Origin: Pseudogymnoascus destructans
Taxonomy: Eukaryota; Ascomycota; Leotiomycetes; Thelebolales; Thelebolaceae
Reading direction: 5' to 3'
DNA: 64,000 nt
Assembly (NCBI RefSeq): GCF_001641265.1
Contig: NW_020167530.1
Span: 682,001 to 746,000, forward strand
The notes beneath the pieces are model-generated. The model did no database searches. It was not told the origin of the DNA and worked only from the letters and a program-made list of their open reading frames with translations. Position numbers and translations under genes: made by a program. Shown piece by piece: positions 22,047 to 33,008 of this stretch; position 1 is the stretch's first letter, and each line of letters begins with the position of its first letter.

Positions 22047-25000
22047 TCATTTTGGTTTCTGAGGGTATTTTCTGTGATATGCTTGGGTAACTTCTGGAGA
22101 ATTTTCAAAGCTCTCTGCAGTATACCATGTCTCATCTGGTGGATAGTTCTTCCAAGCTGCCTTGTAGAAAAGCTTCTTTCGAATAACTTTTGAGTCGAGG
22201 ATTTCGTCCACTTCCCACTCCTCTTCGCCATTGACAATGACTGGAGGCTCTGGCTCCTGTTGCTGCCCTTCGATTGCATCATTCGAGTCAAGTCTTAATA
22301 GATTGGCATGAAATACTGGATGAATCTTCATGCTGTTTGGAAGTTTGAGCCGATATGCAACTTGCCCAATTCGCTCTAGAATTTCAAAAGGTCCCACTTG
22401 CTTGTGGTCTAGCTTCTTTGATGGCCTCTGTGTCTTTATATTTCGAGTTGAAAGCCATACTCTGTCTCCCACTTGATAGCGTGGTGCAGGTTTCCTTTTC
22501 TTGTTTGCGAAATGTTCCATTTTTGCTTGCGAGAGCGTGATTTCATCCTGCAGAAACTCCCAAACCTTTGCCATGGTCTGAGCTATGTTCTTGTGCTCTT
22601 GTTTGGCTTCGTGATATGCTTGCTGCTCTGTATCGAAGCTCATTCTTGGTTCATAGCCCTTGTTCGCAAAAAACGCACTTGTCTTGGTTGCATCTGATGG
22701 CAAACTGTTGGCAGCAAACTCCGCCATGCACAAGTATGAAACCCAATTGTCTTGAAGATAGTTCACATGAGCTCGCAAGTAGCGTTCGAGCTCTGCATTG
22801 AATCGCTCAGTCTGTCCATCTGTTTCTGGGTGGAAGGCAGTTGAAAGTTTGGCCGAAATTTTCCAAATTTTGCAGAGCAAACTCCAGACTTCTGCAATGA
22901 ACTGAGGACCTCTGTCTGATATTATCGAGTTTGGTAGACCATGGTGCTTCCATACATGTTGAAGTAAGAGCTGTGCTGTAGCTTCTGCAGTAGTCCCTTC
23001 TTGCCCAGCGAAACACGGAATGAAATGTCTTTCTTTCGTCAACCTGCATGCAACAACCAAGATAGCATTGTTCCCTTCACAGAGTAGTAATCCTGTCACG
23101 AAATCCATTGATATATCCATCCATGGTCGACTGTCAATAGGGATTGGTTGTAGAAGTCCATTGTAGGAATCTCGAGATGGTTTCGATCTTCGACAACTAT
23201 GGCAGTTTTTGATATATCGAATTATTGTTTTGTCCATGTTTGGCCAGTAATAGTGCTGTTTCATGACTCGCAGCATCTTTCCAGCTCCTGGATGTCCCAT
23301 AGAAGGTTGTTCATGAACTTCTCTCAACAAGTCCACCTGAATGGTTTCTGGCACCCAAACTCGATTTTGATATTCTAGCATGCCGTTTTTGAGTTCGCAA
23401 TAAGCCAATGCAACCTCTTTGCTTGTTCGATCACCATTCTCAAGCTTCTGTAGTGTAGCCTTGCAGAATTTGTCTTCCAGTTGAGACTTTTGGATTTTCT
23501 CAAGAATTGTCATTTCTCTGATATGAGTTTCCACTGGAGCTAGCTGAGCTGTTTGGCCTTGTTCTTTGAGTTTCTGAATGTCTGGATGTAGCCTCGAAGG
23601 TGGTAGCAACACCTGAAGCTGTTGCTTTTGTCGATCATCCTCATCATTGCCTTCTGGTCTGTCACCAGGCCTTCGAGTCAAAGCATCTGCTTTTCCATTT
23701 TGCTTCCCAGGCCTATAGATGATCTGGAAGTTGTATCGAGAGAGGAATTCAGCCCATCGAGCTTGTCTTCTTGTCAGCTTCTTGGTGGACATGAAGTATT
23801 ACAAGCTTTTGTGATCAGACAAGACTTGGACTGGAAAATCTGTCCCTTCAAGTTCTGGTCTCCATGCTTCGAAACATCTGATGATTGCAAGCAATTCCTT
23901 GTCATATATCTCGTAATTGCATTCTGCAGGTGCTAGCTTTTTCGAGAAGTATGCCACTGGATGTAGAACCCCTTGATCATCTTTTTGTGACAAGACTCCT
24001 GATGAGATGAAGTCTGAGGAATCTGCTTCGACATAGGCTGTCTTGTTTCTATCAAAATGCCTCAAGACAGGAGCTTCTGTGACTGTTTGTTTCAACAGCT
24101 CAAATGCAGTTTGGCATGCATGAGTCCATTCGAATATCTGATCCTTTCTGGTAAGGTTCACCAATGGCCTCATGATGCTGGAGTAATTTCGGATGAACCT
24201 TCGATAGAAATTGCAGAATCCAATGAAAGCTTGCATATCCCTGAGCGATTTTGGAGTTCGCCATTCCAATATAGTAGAAACCTTTGCAGGGTCCATGCGA
24301 ATGCCATTGACTCCCACGATGAGTCCTAGGAATTTGGTTTCTTGGACGAAAAACTCACATTTTGAGATATCTGCTTGCAGTCCAGCTTCTCGAAGCTTCT
24401 GTAGGACTTTCCTTATGTGCTCTGTATGCTCCGCTCGAGTAGCACTGTAGATAAGAATGTCATCCATGTATGCAGTGACGAATTGGTTGAGGTAATCCAT
24501 GAGGGTTTCATTCATGTACCTCTGGAATGTTGCTGGACCATTTGTGAGTCCGAAGGGCATGACCTTGTATTTGTAGGATCCAAATCGAGTTCTGAATGTA
24601 GTGAGGTCTTCATCTTCTTCTGTCTGCATTCGAATTCGATTGAAGGCATGTCGAATGTCCAGTTTGGTGAGATATTTTGCTCCTATGACTTGGGCCAGCG
24701 TTTCATCAATGAGTGGTATGGGATATTGATCCTTTTTCGTTATGGCATTTAGCTTCCTGTAGTCAACACAGAATCGAAGACCACCACCTGGCTTTCTCAC
24801 AAACATAATGGGTGAAGAGTATGGGGCTTTGCTTGCTTCAATGAACCCTTTTGGCAAGTGCTCGAAGACATATTCTTCAACCAAATCAAGTTCTTCCTTT
24901 GACATATTCCAGAGTGGTGCATATCCCAGCTTTGCATCACCTTCGAGTTCAATATGATGGTCTGAAGGTCGATGGGGAGGTAGCTTGTCTGCTGCCATTT

Positions 25001-25605
25001 TTGAAAAAACATCCAAAAATTCATGAAATTCCTTCGGAAGGATCAGTCGAGAGTCAATTTCTTCAGTTTTGGTCTTGTTCTTGTGCTCGATTATGTCCTT
25101 CATTGATATAGCAAAGACTTGAGCTTCTCTTTGCTTCATGAGCATTCGAAATGGTGCTGCGCCAATCATTGCTATGGTGCAAGGTTTTGGTTTTAGGAGG
25201 CATTTCTTTGGCTTTCTTCTTTGGCCTTTGTCTTTCGCTTTTAGATATAGGCTCTGTTTCGAGGGCTCGATCTGGTATAGAATGGTTGCAATAATCTCCA
25301 GTGAAGAGGACTTGATCATTGATCATATCGAGAACAACTCCATGTTGCTTCATCCAAGCTTTCCCGAGAATGATGGAATGTTTTCCCAGCGAAGTAATGA
25401 ATAATGGACATAGGCTTTCCACATGCTCTCCCACTTGTAGTCGAGGATATATAGCATGTGTGATAGCAGGGGCAGCCTCTCCATTGAATCCTTCAACTTG
25501 TTTTGGCTTCACAAGTTCGACTGGGGCTATCCCTTCGATTTCACATATTCTTTCTGCATCAGCAGCATTAATGAAGTTTCCACCTGTGGCACCAGTATCG
25601 ATCAA
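22047..25605 (-). pseudogene. Chromovirus pol (PR-RT-RNaseH-IN-chromodomain), broken
   Basis: Protease frame from 25605 begins MIDTGATGGNF (aspartic protease DTG). Reverse transcriptase lies in a different frame, open from about 25319, with the active site YMDDILIYS and LRFCVDYRKLNAI. Moving between them needs a frameshift, probably near 25190. RNase H carries YVEADSSDF. A TAA at 23799-23801 interrupts RNase H after DHKSL, and the same frame resumes with YFMSTKKL. Integrase follows with an HHCC-like finger (CHSCRRSK) and DRGPQF / HPETDGQTERFN. The C-terminus has a chromodomain (EEEWEVDEILDSKVIRKK), a module that in relatives reads histone marks and guides integration. Not expected to produce a full polyprotein. 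Confidence 0.9.
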
Positions 25606-25736
25606 TGCATGGACAATAGCTTTGTATTTTCCTATTCTACAAGTAGCTAAGAAAGGGGTGTCCGGATCAAAACTGGATCTCGAGGAAGAAGCTGCAATTC
25701 TGGCTGCACTGCCTCTAGTGATGACTTGTCTAGAGG

Positions 25737-27978
25737 CTATTCATTTTTCGAATCGATGATAGACTCAGCTGTAGATACCTCATTTACTTGAGCTTTGAGC
25801 TTCTGGGGACAGTCTCGAGCTCGATGTCCATTTTGTCGGCATATGAAGCATTTCCCAAGTTTCATGAGCATTTCTTTTGCTGGATCTTGATGCGGTGGTC
25901 GATACAGCTTCTGCGTCTTGTTTTGCATGTTCGAATCCATTGTAGGTTGAGGGATTGAAGTTCGAAGTTGTAATGGTGGGTGCACCAGATGTGAGAATCT
26001 AGCCACCCAAGAAAGGGATGATTTTACTAAGACAACACACTGTCTTAGGAAACAGAGCCAAAGGGTTGTAGCTTAGACTATTCCACAACGCAGCAATCAG
26101 GTGTGTGATGTAGTGAAGTGGTTCAGACAAGTTGCAACAAATGTTGAGTCTGGGAACTCAGGGGTAAGTCAGAGGTTAACACCTCACTGACTTTTCAGAA
26201 ACAAGGAGTAACAAGATGAATGCTTGGAAGCTTGTAAAAGACGTGGAAGTATGTGATAGTCGATTTACTGTATTGCCTGCTTGCCCTTTCTTAAGGAAAG
26301 GGCAATCCTATTTATGCCAAAGGAGTGTAGTTCTCTCATTTTCCATGACTTTCCATGACTAACCAGGCTTGGTAAATGTATTAGAAATCAAGTGCGACCC
26401 ACAACTAGCTTGCTAATCATGTAGCGAATGTAAGAGAATCCCATAGAACCATCTCTTGGGTTCCTAGCCTATAGGAAGTGAAAAGGAGGTCCAAGGTCAG
26501 AGTACCTATAGATAAATTATGTCATAACTTAACCAATCTTGTGGGTAACTAAGGAGCGATGACGTGTAATGAATCATAGAGGGTTGTAGAAGCTTCTAGA
26601 GCTATCGTTCATGTTCCTAGGCCTCTAGTTGGTAGAGATATGCCATGTGGTAGTATTGGCCCACCCCCTTAAGGAGGAGATTTTCTTAATAACTTGTTCA
26701 ATGAGTGTCCAAATGATATGCCGTGATGTATGTAGCATAAACAGATGTAGTAGAAGAGTTTGCAGCAATCGTTGAGTAGTATTGCTTCTGTTGTTGGTGT
26801 GATAAGCCAATATATGTATGGTGACTTGTAGGTTTGAGGAGGAGATTTCTAAGTTTGCTCTTGAGTTTGATAGCAAACTGAGTGCAACGAATGTCAGTAT
26901 GACAGAAGTGCCTGGCCCTGATTTTGAGTTTGGCCCATGTTGTTCGAAAATGACTTTGGCTTCCTTTTGTCTTCTTGTTCCTTGATCCGCTGAATGTTCT
27001 GGTCGATGAGCATGCATTTCTTTGCAAACTCGTGAAGTGTAGTAGCTCCAACTTCAGCCACTAAGGCTTTCTGCATCTGTTGGTTGACTTTGAAGCGCAA
27101 GTCATCCAGCAAAGTTTCTTCAGAGTAATCAAGCTCTGTCGTGAGCCTTTGGAACTCAGCCCAGAACACTGCAAAGGTGTTGTTTCTCTGATACAGCTTT
27201 CGATACTCAGTTTGAGCTGTGTGCCTTCGATCGGGATCACTGAAGACTTTTTCCAAAGGTTCGAGAATTTCTTCTGCTGTCTGCAATTTGTTTGTAGACT
27301 TTGGTCGAAGCCTTGGATTGACATGTCAAACTGCCAGTCCTCCCAGTCGACTCTGAATGTAGCTCATTTGTAAAGTCTGTGTTGGAAAATGATCAATGTT
27401 GGCTTCGAGCTTGAGGCAAATTTTCACAACCCAGTCTTCAAATGCTGGCTCTATCCCATCTGTGAGGATTGGAGGGTCTGGAATCCGAGCTGACAGTCGA
27501 CTGTGAGAGTGGTGTCCTGGTTCATTCTTCAGAGCTTGTTGGGTTTGCTTTTCAAGATATTTCTGAATTGTTTGTTGCTCTGTGATTTGTTGCTCGTTGC
27601 TCTGGATCAGTTCCTGTAACTGGAGAATGGCATCATCCTTTTCAGCCAGTATCAAATTTGAGTCCTCTGCTAGGGCCAAATAGTCCCGAAGAATGTTCTC
27701 ATTTTCTGGTTGGCGACAGATAGTTTCTGGAATTCGTCAAAGGTTTCAACATTCCATTCAGCCTTTTCATGTCGATTTGCAAGTATAGATTCATGTCTCT
27801 CTTGAGCTGTTTTGCCCAGAGTGTGAAGGAAGGTTTCAGATTTGAAATTAGGATCATGAAGTTCATTGGTTTGGTTTGCAGAGCTTGGAATTGATGCTCC
27901 TTCTGCCAGGGATTCCTGGTCTTGTTCTGGATCATTTCGAGCTGCCATTGCAGCTTTTTCTTCAGCTGTATAAGCCAT
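25737..27978 (-). pseudogene. Chromovirus gag, split by solo LTR and two small lesions
   Basis: Reading starts at ATG 27978 (MAYTAEEKAAMAARNDPEQD). A one-base frameshift near 27700, in an AAAA run, moves to the frame beginning ENILRDYLALAED. A TGA at about 27326-27328 follows RLGGLAV, after which HVNPRLRPK continues in the same frame. The capsid-like part ends near 26905, where the 936-bp solo LTR is inserted. Gag resumes at about 25968 with the zinc knuckle CFICRQNGHRARDC. CGA to TGA at the stop would fit a C-to-T change, but this is inferred. Confidence 0.85.
25969..26904. mobile_element. Solo LTR (family A) inserted in chromovirus gag
   Basis: 936 bp, TGTAATGG..TATGACA, bounded by the 5-bp duplication GAAGT at 25964-25968 and 26905-26909. 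No internal retroelement sequence is present, so it is an LTR left after LTR-LTR recombination. It matches the split outer copy (20955-21716 plus 28583-28753) in inverse orientation. No coding capacity. Confidence 0.9.
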
Positions 27979-28317
27979 AGCGAGTTGCTATTTCAATTTC
28001 GGTTTATATCGTCAAGTCAGACACATATTGCCAAAGACCCTATTGTGCAGTTGTTGGCTGTAGGAGCCACTCGAGAGGAGTGCACTTCCCTCACAGTTAT
28101 ATCCTTGTCGAGGGAGCATTGTAAAAGGTCTGACTTGCGAAGGTGGTGTGTGTGTGTCGAGCTGACTGTCGAAAGCCAACTTTGAGGGGTTGCCTGGAGA
28201 TCGTCCTGGAATTGACTTCAGGATAAGGTTTCTGGTTCTGGGGTTTTCAAAGAGTGGATTTCGATTTCGATTTCAGAAGAGGGTTCAGCTCAAAGAGCAG
28301 GAAAAGAGGTATAAGAG

Positions 28318-28328
28318 AGATTGAGTTT
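28318..28328 (-). other. Chromovirus primer-binding site, self-priming type
   Basis: On the minus strand, two bases after the 5' LTR, the 11-mer AAACTCAATCT is the exact reverse complement of AGATTGAGTTT inside the LTR (28378-28388). That LTR segment lies about 53 bp downstream of TATATA (28436-28441, minus strand). Eleven bases is the length used in Tf1-type self-priming, where the mRNA 5' end primes reverse transcription. Confidence 0.75.
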
Positions 28329-28330
28329 TA

Positions 28331-28582
28331 TGTCACGGTTCACCAAGGCATAGGGCGCCAGTTGGGTATTATGAATTAAACTCAATCTAGAGAAGAAAGG
28401 AAAGAGAAGAGGAGCACTCGAGCAGTGGCTCGATCTATATACAGCTATTGTGGAGTGAATTCTCTTTAGCGAGACCAGTTCTGAGAATTCACTCCACAAC
28501 TGAAAACTTCGCTCCAACCCCGGAAAGCTCCCCACACCCTGAACCCCCACTCGAGCTGCAAGGCGCACTTGATATCGTAACA
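28331..28582 (-). repeat. 5' LTR of chromovirus (right copy)
   Basis: 252 bp; one base shorter than the left copy. Contains a minus-strand TATATA at 28436-28441 and a CT-rich stretch before the inferred transcript start at 28388. Confidence 0.95.
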
Positions 28583-28753
28583 GTTACAACTTGTCTAAAC
28601 CACTCCACAACATCATACACTTGATTGCTGCGTTGTGGAATAGTCTAAGCTACAACCCTTTGGCTCTGTTTCCTAAGACAGTGTGTTGTCTTAGTAAAAT
28701 CATCCCCTTCCTTGGGTGGCTAGATTCTCACATCTGGTGCACCCACCATTACA
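28583..28753. mobile_element. Right part of the split family-A LTR
   Basis: Continues the LTR begun at 20955 and ends with CACCCACCATTACA. Begins with the GTTAC target duplication of the chromovirus. Confidence 0.8.
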
Positions 28754-28938
28754 AGTAACTAAGGATCAATGACATGTAATGAATCATAGAGGGTTGTAGC
28801 AATCGTTGAGTAGTATTGCTCTTGTTGTTGGTGTGACAAGCCAAAATATGTATAGTGACTTGTAGGTTTGAGGAGGAGATTTCTAAGTTTGCTCTTGAGT
28901 TTGATAGCAAACTGAGTGCAACGAATGTCAGTATGACA
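28754..28938. repeat. Inverted 185-bp fragment of family-A LTR
   Basis: Reverse complement of 20955-21139 with few mismatches, ending CAGTATGACA. It abuts the end of the outer LTR, so the locus begins and ends with 185-bp inverted arms around the nest. Confidence 0.85.
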
Positions 28939-29568
28939 ACCAAGATCTGGAGGCTTTGGATCGGAATGGGCGCATGCAAAGGACGCTAGATAATTGGCTT
29001 ACATAAGTGTGTATAAAACGATATATGCTTTAAGACGATATGGAAATGGTGGCTAGAATCCACCGTCTTAACGGTGTTTGACTGTATTCGAGTCTGCTAT
29101 ACTCGAGTGGTAGGTGCTGCTTCGTTGATTCTCATATTCTAAGTACCTGGGTACATAGTGAATACGTTCTAATTGGCCGTGGTGCACGAACCCTACGGAG
29201 ACTTTTGGGCAGCGTTAAAGCATAATTTGTAAAACCATGGGCAGGAGTATCTCCACGGAGTTACGATAAGCGATAAGACACCTCACCGTAGCTAATCTCT
29301 TATCGTACCGAAAACCCGTGACCGAGCCCCAACCCGCTTACCTAATCCCACTTTGTTCAGGAAATTCAGAAATCGAATCGACTCGCTAAGCGAAAAGGGT
29401 TTCGTAGCCCTCATCCCGATGTTTTCGCCTGTACGGCCGAATAGGAACAGCCCCAACCAGCCCCAATCGACGACCCCCCGACAAATCGACAATTCCGAAG
29501 ACGAGTCGATCTTCAATAACATCAAAACTCCTCGATTTCACCGACTGTCGAGAAGTCCCTTCGTCAAG
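28939..29568. promoter_or_regulatory. Upstream region of ribosomal protein eL33 gene
   Basis: No coding signal. A single AACCCTA word at about 29188 resembles the Tbf1-type box found at some fungal ribosomal protein promoters; one copy is weak evidence. Confidence 0.3.
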
Positions 29569-30308
29569 ATGCCAACTGAAGCAGGTCACCGCCGTGAGTG
29601 CCAACCGCTTTATATCCCACTTTTTGTGACCCGTTGCAAGTCCAGGAAGCCGTCGCGATGACTTTGTCCCGCCGGGTGCGCGGGAGGTGCGTGGGGTTTT
29701 TATGGACTGAGGGTTACAGGAGTTATACCTTTGAGAGTCTTTGCTAACGTGTCTCGTTTCTAGTATACGTCAAGTGAGTTATTACCATTCCGAATGACGA
29801 GACTTGGGAGGAAGTGGAAGTGGAAGTGGGACGACGATGGCACATCGCAGCAAGAGATGGAGGGAGTTCAGACGACGCACGGAGGGGGAGATGAAGACCG
29901 ACAATGGCTTGCTGGAAAAATTATGTGACAGTTACTGACGCTCTATTCCCAGGGGTCGCCACCTGAGCTACCAACGTGGCAAGCGCATCACTACCCCAGG
30001 CACCTCGCTCATCAAGATTGAGGGTGTTGAGAACACTGAGGGCGCAAAGTATGTATCCCTCTGCCAGAAAGAAGGAAGGAAGAAGACGCAATACTGACCC
30101 TCTACCCAGCTTCTACCTCGGAAAGAAGGTCGCTTTCGTGTACCGTGCCCAGCGCGAGGTTAGAGGATCAAAGATTAGAGTTATCTGGGGCAAGATCACC
30201 CGCCCACACGGAAACTCCGGTGTAGTACGCGCACAGTTCAGACGCAACCTCCCACCAAAGTCGTTCGGTGCGTCCGTCAGAGTCATGTTGTACCCTTCCT
30301 CGATATAA
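29569..30308 (+). CDS. RPL33: 60S ribosomal protein eL33 (yeast L33, human L35A)
   Basis: Four exons: 29569-29593 (25 nt), 29764-29773 (10 nt), 29953-30048 and 30110-30308; 109 residues, as expected. The start MPTEAGHR joins LYVK from the 10-nt exon, then GRHLSYQRGKRITTPGTSL. The C-terminal part GKKVAFVYRAQREVRG ... WGKITRPHGNSGVVRAQF ... LPPKSFGASVRVMLYPS is the conserved eL33 core. It is a component of the large cytosolic ribosomal subunit. The 10-nt exon is essential for frame: without it the N-terminal and central parts do not join. Introns of about 170-180 bp near the 5' end fit ribosomal protein genes. Confidence 0.96.
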
Positions 30309-33008
30309 AGAAAGAATTTCTGGGATCGGGAGTTGGTAGCATCATGGACGGTGGTTTGTGGTTGTTATGGTATGCTGGGGATTCGGTCACTGCAAAATAG
30401 GGCAGGAATTCGACGCGTAGCTTTTTGCTGGTAGCCTACAATCGAAAGAATACCAACCATGAGGTTCCGCCTGACGGGAAAGATTTCATGACTGCTGCGT
30501 GTTGCGAGTGTTTTCGTGGATGTGTGGATGTGTGAAACTAATAAGCTTTCTGGGGCGTTATGGGTTCATGGAATATCAGCAGCTAATCATCGACTCATAC
30601 CCCTTCTCTGGCCTATTCCAAGAATCTCCCTGCAACCTGCCAGACCTGCCAGACCTGACATCCCACTTGACAGGATGGCGAGGCCCCTTGGTGGCCTACG
30701 GTGATCTGTCTGCTCCGTTAACCTCCCCCCCAGTTGGCAGGTTGGCGGGGCCCCTTAATTGGTGGCCTAGGTGATTTATCTGCTCGCTTCCCCGTCTCAC
30801 TTTACAGCTGCCGACATCTCATCTACCGTTCCAAGGGATAGTAAAGACTCTCCTCGATGAACAACCCACGGCCAATTGACTTTCCCTTTCTAGGGACTGC
30901 CTTGCGGATGCATATATATGCTTGTCGTTCATGCTGGGGGGGTGACAAGACATATTAAATCAGCTGCCATGGTGATTCGTCTCCTCCCTAGTCTCCTCAT
31001 CCTGCATCTCAGTTACATATATAAGCCCATATTTGGCGCCAGGGTGATAGCAAAGCAAGGCATATTAATCAGTTGCGATGATGCTTCCTTCATCTCCCCA
31101 TTCCCACCCTCATCTCGCATATAACCCCCTCTCCCCCTCATCTTCAAAATGATAACGAACGTCGTCAACATTCCCATGGCTGTTGATCGACAGCAAAATC
31201 TACCCCATGGCGCTTTCTGTGCTCCCCGTTTAAGTCTCACGGCCCATCAACATATAAGTAACAGACAGCCATCTTATAAACGCCACCCCGACGCTCCTCA
31301 TCACTCACTCCACAACACCTATCTCGCTCCTAGGAGATAAAGATGCTTGTTTACCAATAACCGAGTCACCTCCGGCCGTCTCGCTGCCCATCCTCGCACA
31401 AAGGGGGGTTCTGTATACCGGTGCACCGCATCCCGTGCACAGGCGGCTACCACACACACACAGTGAGAGACGACAAGCAGCGCCCTGTTACAGCGCTCGA
31501 AGAAATAGACTGCCAAAAAAACCAAGAAATAGAGAAGCAAAAGAAAAGGAGGCAAAAAAAGAGCGAGGCCGGGCAATGCCCTTCCGGAGCTAGGAACCCA
31601 TGTTTTGGAAAGGAAGTGAGTTCCCATGCGGTTGAACGGTGAGAGTTTCGTTTCCGATGCGGTGAGTATATGATGTGCACAAGCCATTTTAATTAAATTT
31701 CTTTTGTTTTCTCTTCCTGTTTAAAACCTTGGAACCGACATGCCAAAAAATCCCAATCGCCCCATTGGACACCTCGGCCGTTTCGAGCGTCGGCCCAATC
31801 CGCATGGCTGGTGCCAGAGTACGGTGACGTGTAGTTGGTTGTCAGTGTCGTCAGGTACGCTGTTAGCTGAGCTGTTGTACTGTAGTTGGAGCTGTACGTA
31901 CTGTATTTGAGCGGTATGTATGGCAACGTGTATGGCACTTATGGGAGTGTGTGTACCTTGCTGGCTCAGTACCTGCTCCACACAAGACGCATGCGTGCAG
32001 CCCTCTGATGGCATGGAAATGTGGTTTCGTAGCACCAGAGCCACAACTACTCGACATCGGGGGGAATCTTATTCCCCCCGGTGTCCAGATGGCACAAAGA
32101 TTATACTGTATCCCAACTGTCCATACTATGCATATTGTGACATTAACATTAAATCTCCGCGTTTGGAGCGAAACTCAAGTCCAGCCCATACACTACACCA
32201 CACACACCAAACACACCACACCCATCCCTTGACATGCGCCGCCGAAACTTTCCCGATACGAGGGACGAGGCCCTCCACCCTCCATCCCCCGTCGTGTCAT
32301 GCCTATCATTTCCCTTCCTCCCCCACCACACACCACCACACACCACCACACATCACCACACATCACCTCACAGCCCCAGCCAGACAGCAGGTTACTCTTA
32401 GCTTCCCCATCCCCATCCCCATCCCCAATGCGCCCATAATACCATAATACCATAATACGCCAGCATAGCAACTTACCCGCCTTTACATCTCTCAACACTT
32501 CCTCCAAACATCAACCTCAAGAATACGGAGTACGATTCCTTCGTTTCAGATCTATCCATCGACACACCGTTACTGTCCTCATTCGATCGTTGTGTGTTTT
32601 CCATCTGATCCTAGTTCGTCAACCTCATGCAATTGTTGCGTTTGATCAATTAGCTAGCCTGCGCCGTTTCTCACTACGTCAGCACCAATCCACGTTGTCG
32701 CCCCAACCTCATCGAATATCCAAGCCTCCTCCTCCGACACTCACACCTGTTATTCCTCGGAATCCCGGGTCAGAAGAAAAGTGACATCCTTCAACACATC
32801 AACGATATAGTGAAGGGTTGACTGCTATCGACGACCAATTTATTCACAGGCTATCGATTTGTTGTTGATCTGATAGTTTACTGCCATTCACGCTCGTTCC
32901 ACTCACACCACCGCCATATTCCACAAACAGAACGACACCGGCGTCTACGTCTACGTCTCCAAAGACGATTCCACACTTCCCACGACAAATTCACGATAAG
33001 TCACAAAC
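30309..33008. other. 2.7 kb without recognisable gene
   Basis: Contains the eL33 3' untranslated region, a duplicated phrase around TGGCGAGGCCCCTTGGTGGCC (30676 and about 30747), a CACCACACA microsatellite (about 32324-32372), and CT-rich sequence before 33009 likely to be the leader of the next gene. ORFs are short and unlike known proteins. Confidence 0.5.

Larger units (their letters stand above)
21717..28582 (-). mobile_element. Ty3/gypsy chromovirus, degenerate, with nested solo LTR
   Basis: 6866 bp element in minus orientation, bounded by LTRs 21717-21969 and 28331-28582, with target duplication GTTAC at 21712-21716 and 28583-28587. Order in its own direction: 5' LTR (right), primer-binding site, gag with zinc knuckle, protease, reverse transcriptase, RNase H, integrase, chromodomain, polypurine tract, 3' LTR (left). 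The chromodomain and pol order place it among chromoviruses; the self-complementary primer site points to the Tf1/sushi-like group. The coding region is broken by two frameshifts, two stop codons and a 936-bp solo LTR (25969-26904). It sits inside an LTR of that same second family. Confidence 0.95.

Noticed and set aside
20955..28938. Reading the nest as one DNA transposon with 185-bp terminal inverted repeats
   Set aside because: The solo copy at 25969-26904 lacks the inverted arm yet has a clean 5-bp duplication and TG..CA ends, so the unit is an LTR.
29040..29125. Possible second tRNA (TTCGAGTC word and CACCG/CGGTG hairpin)
   Set aside because: No acceptor stem or D arm can be formed.
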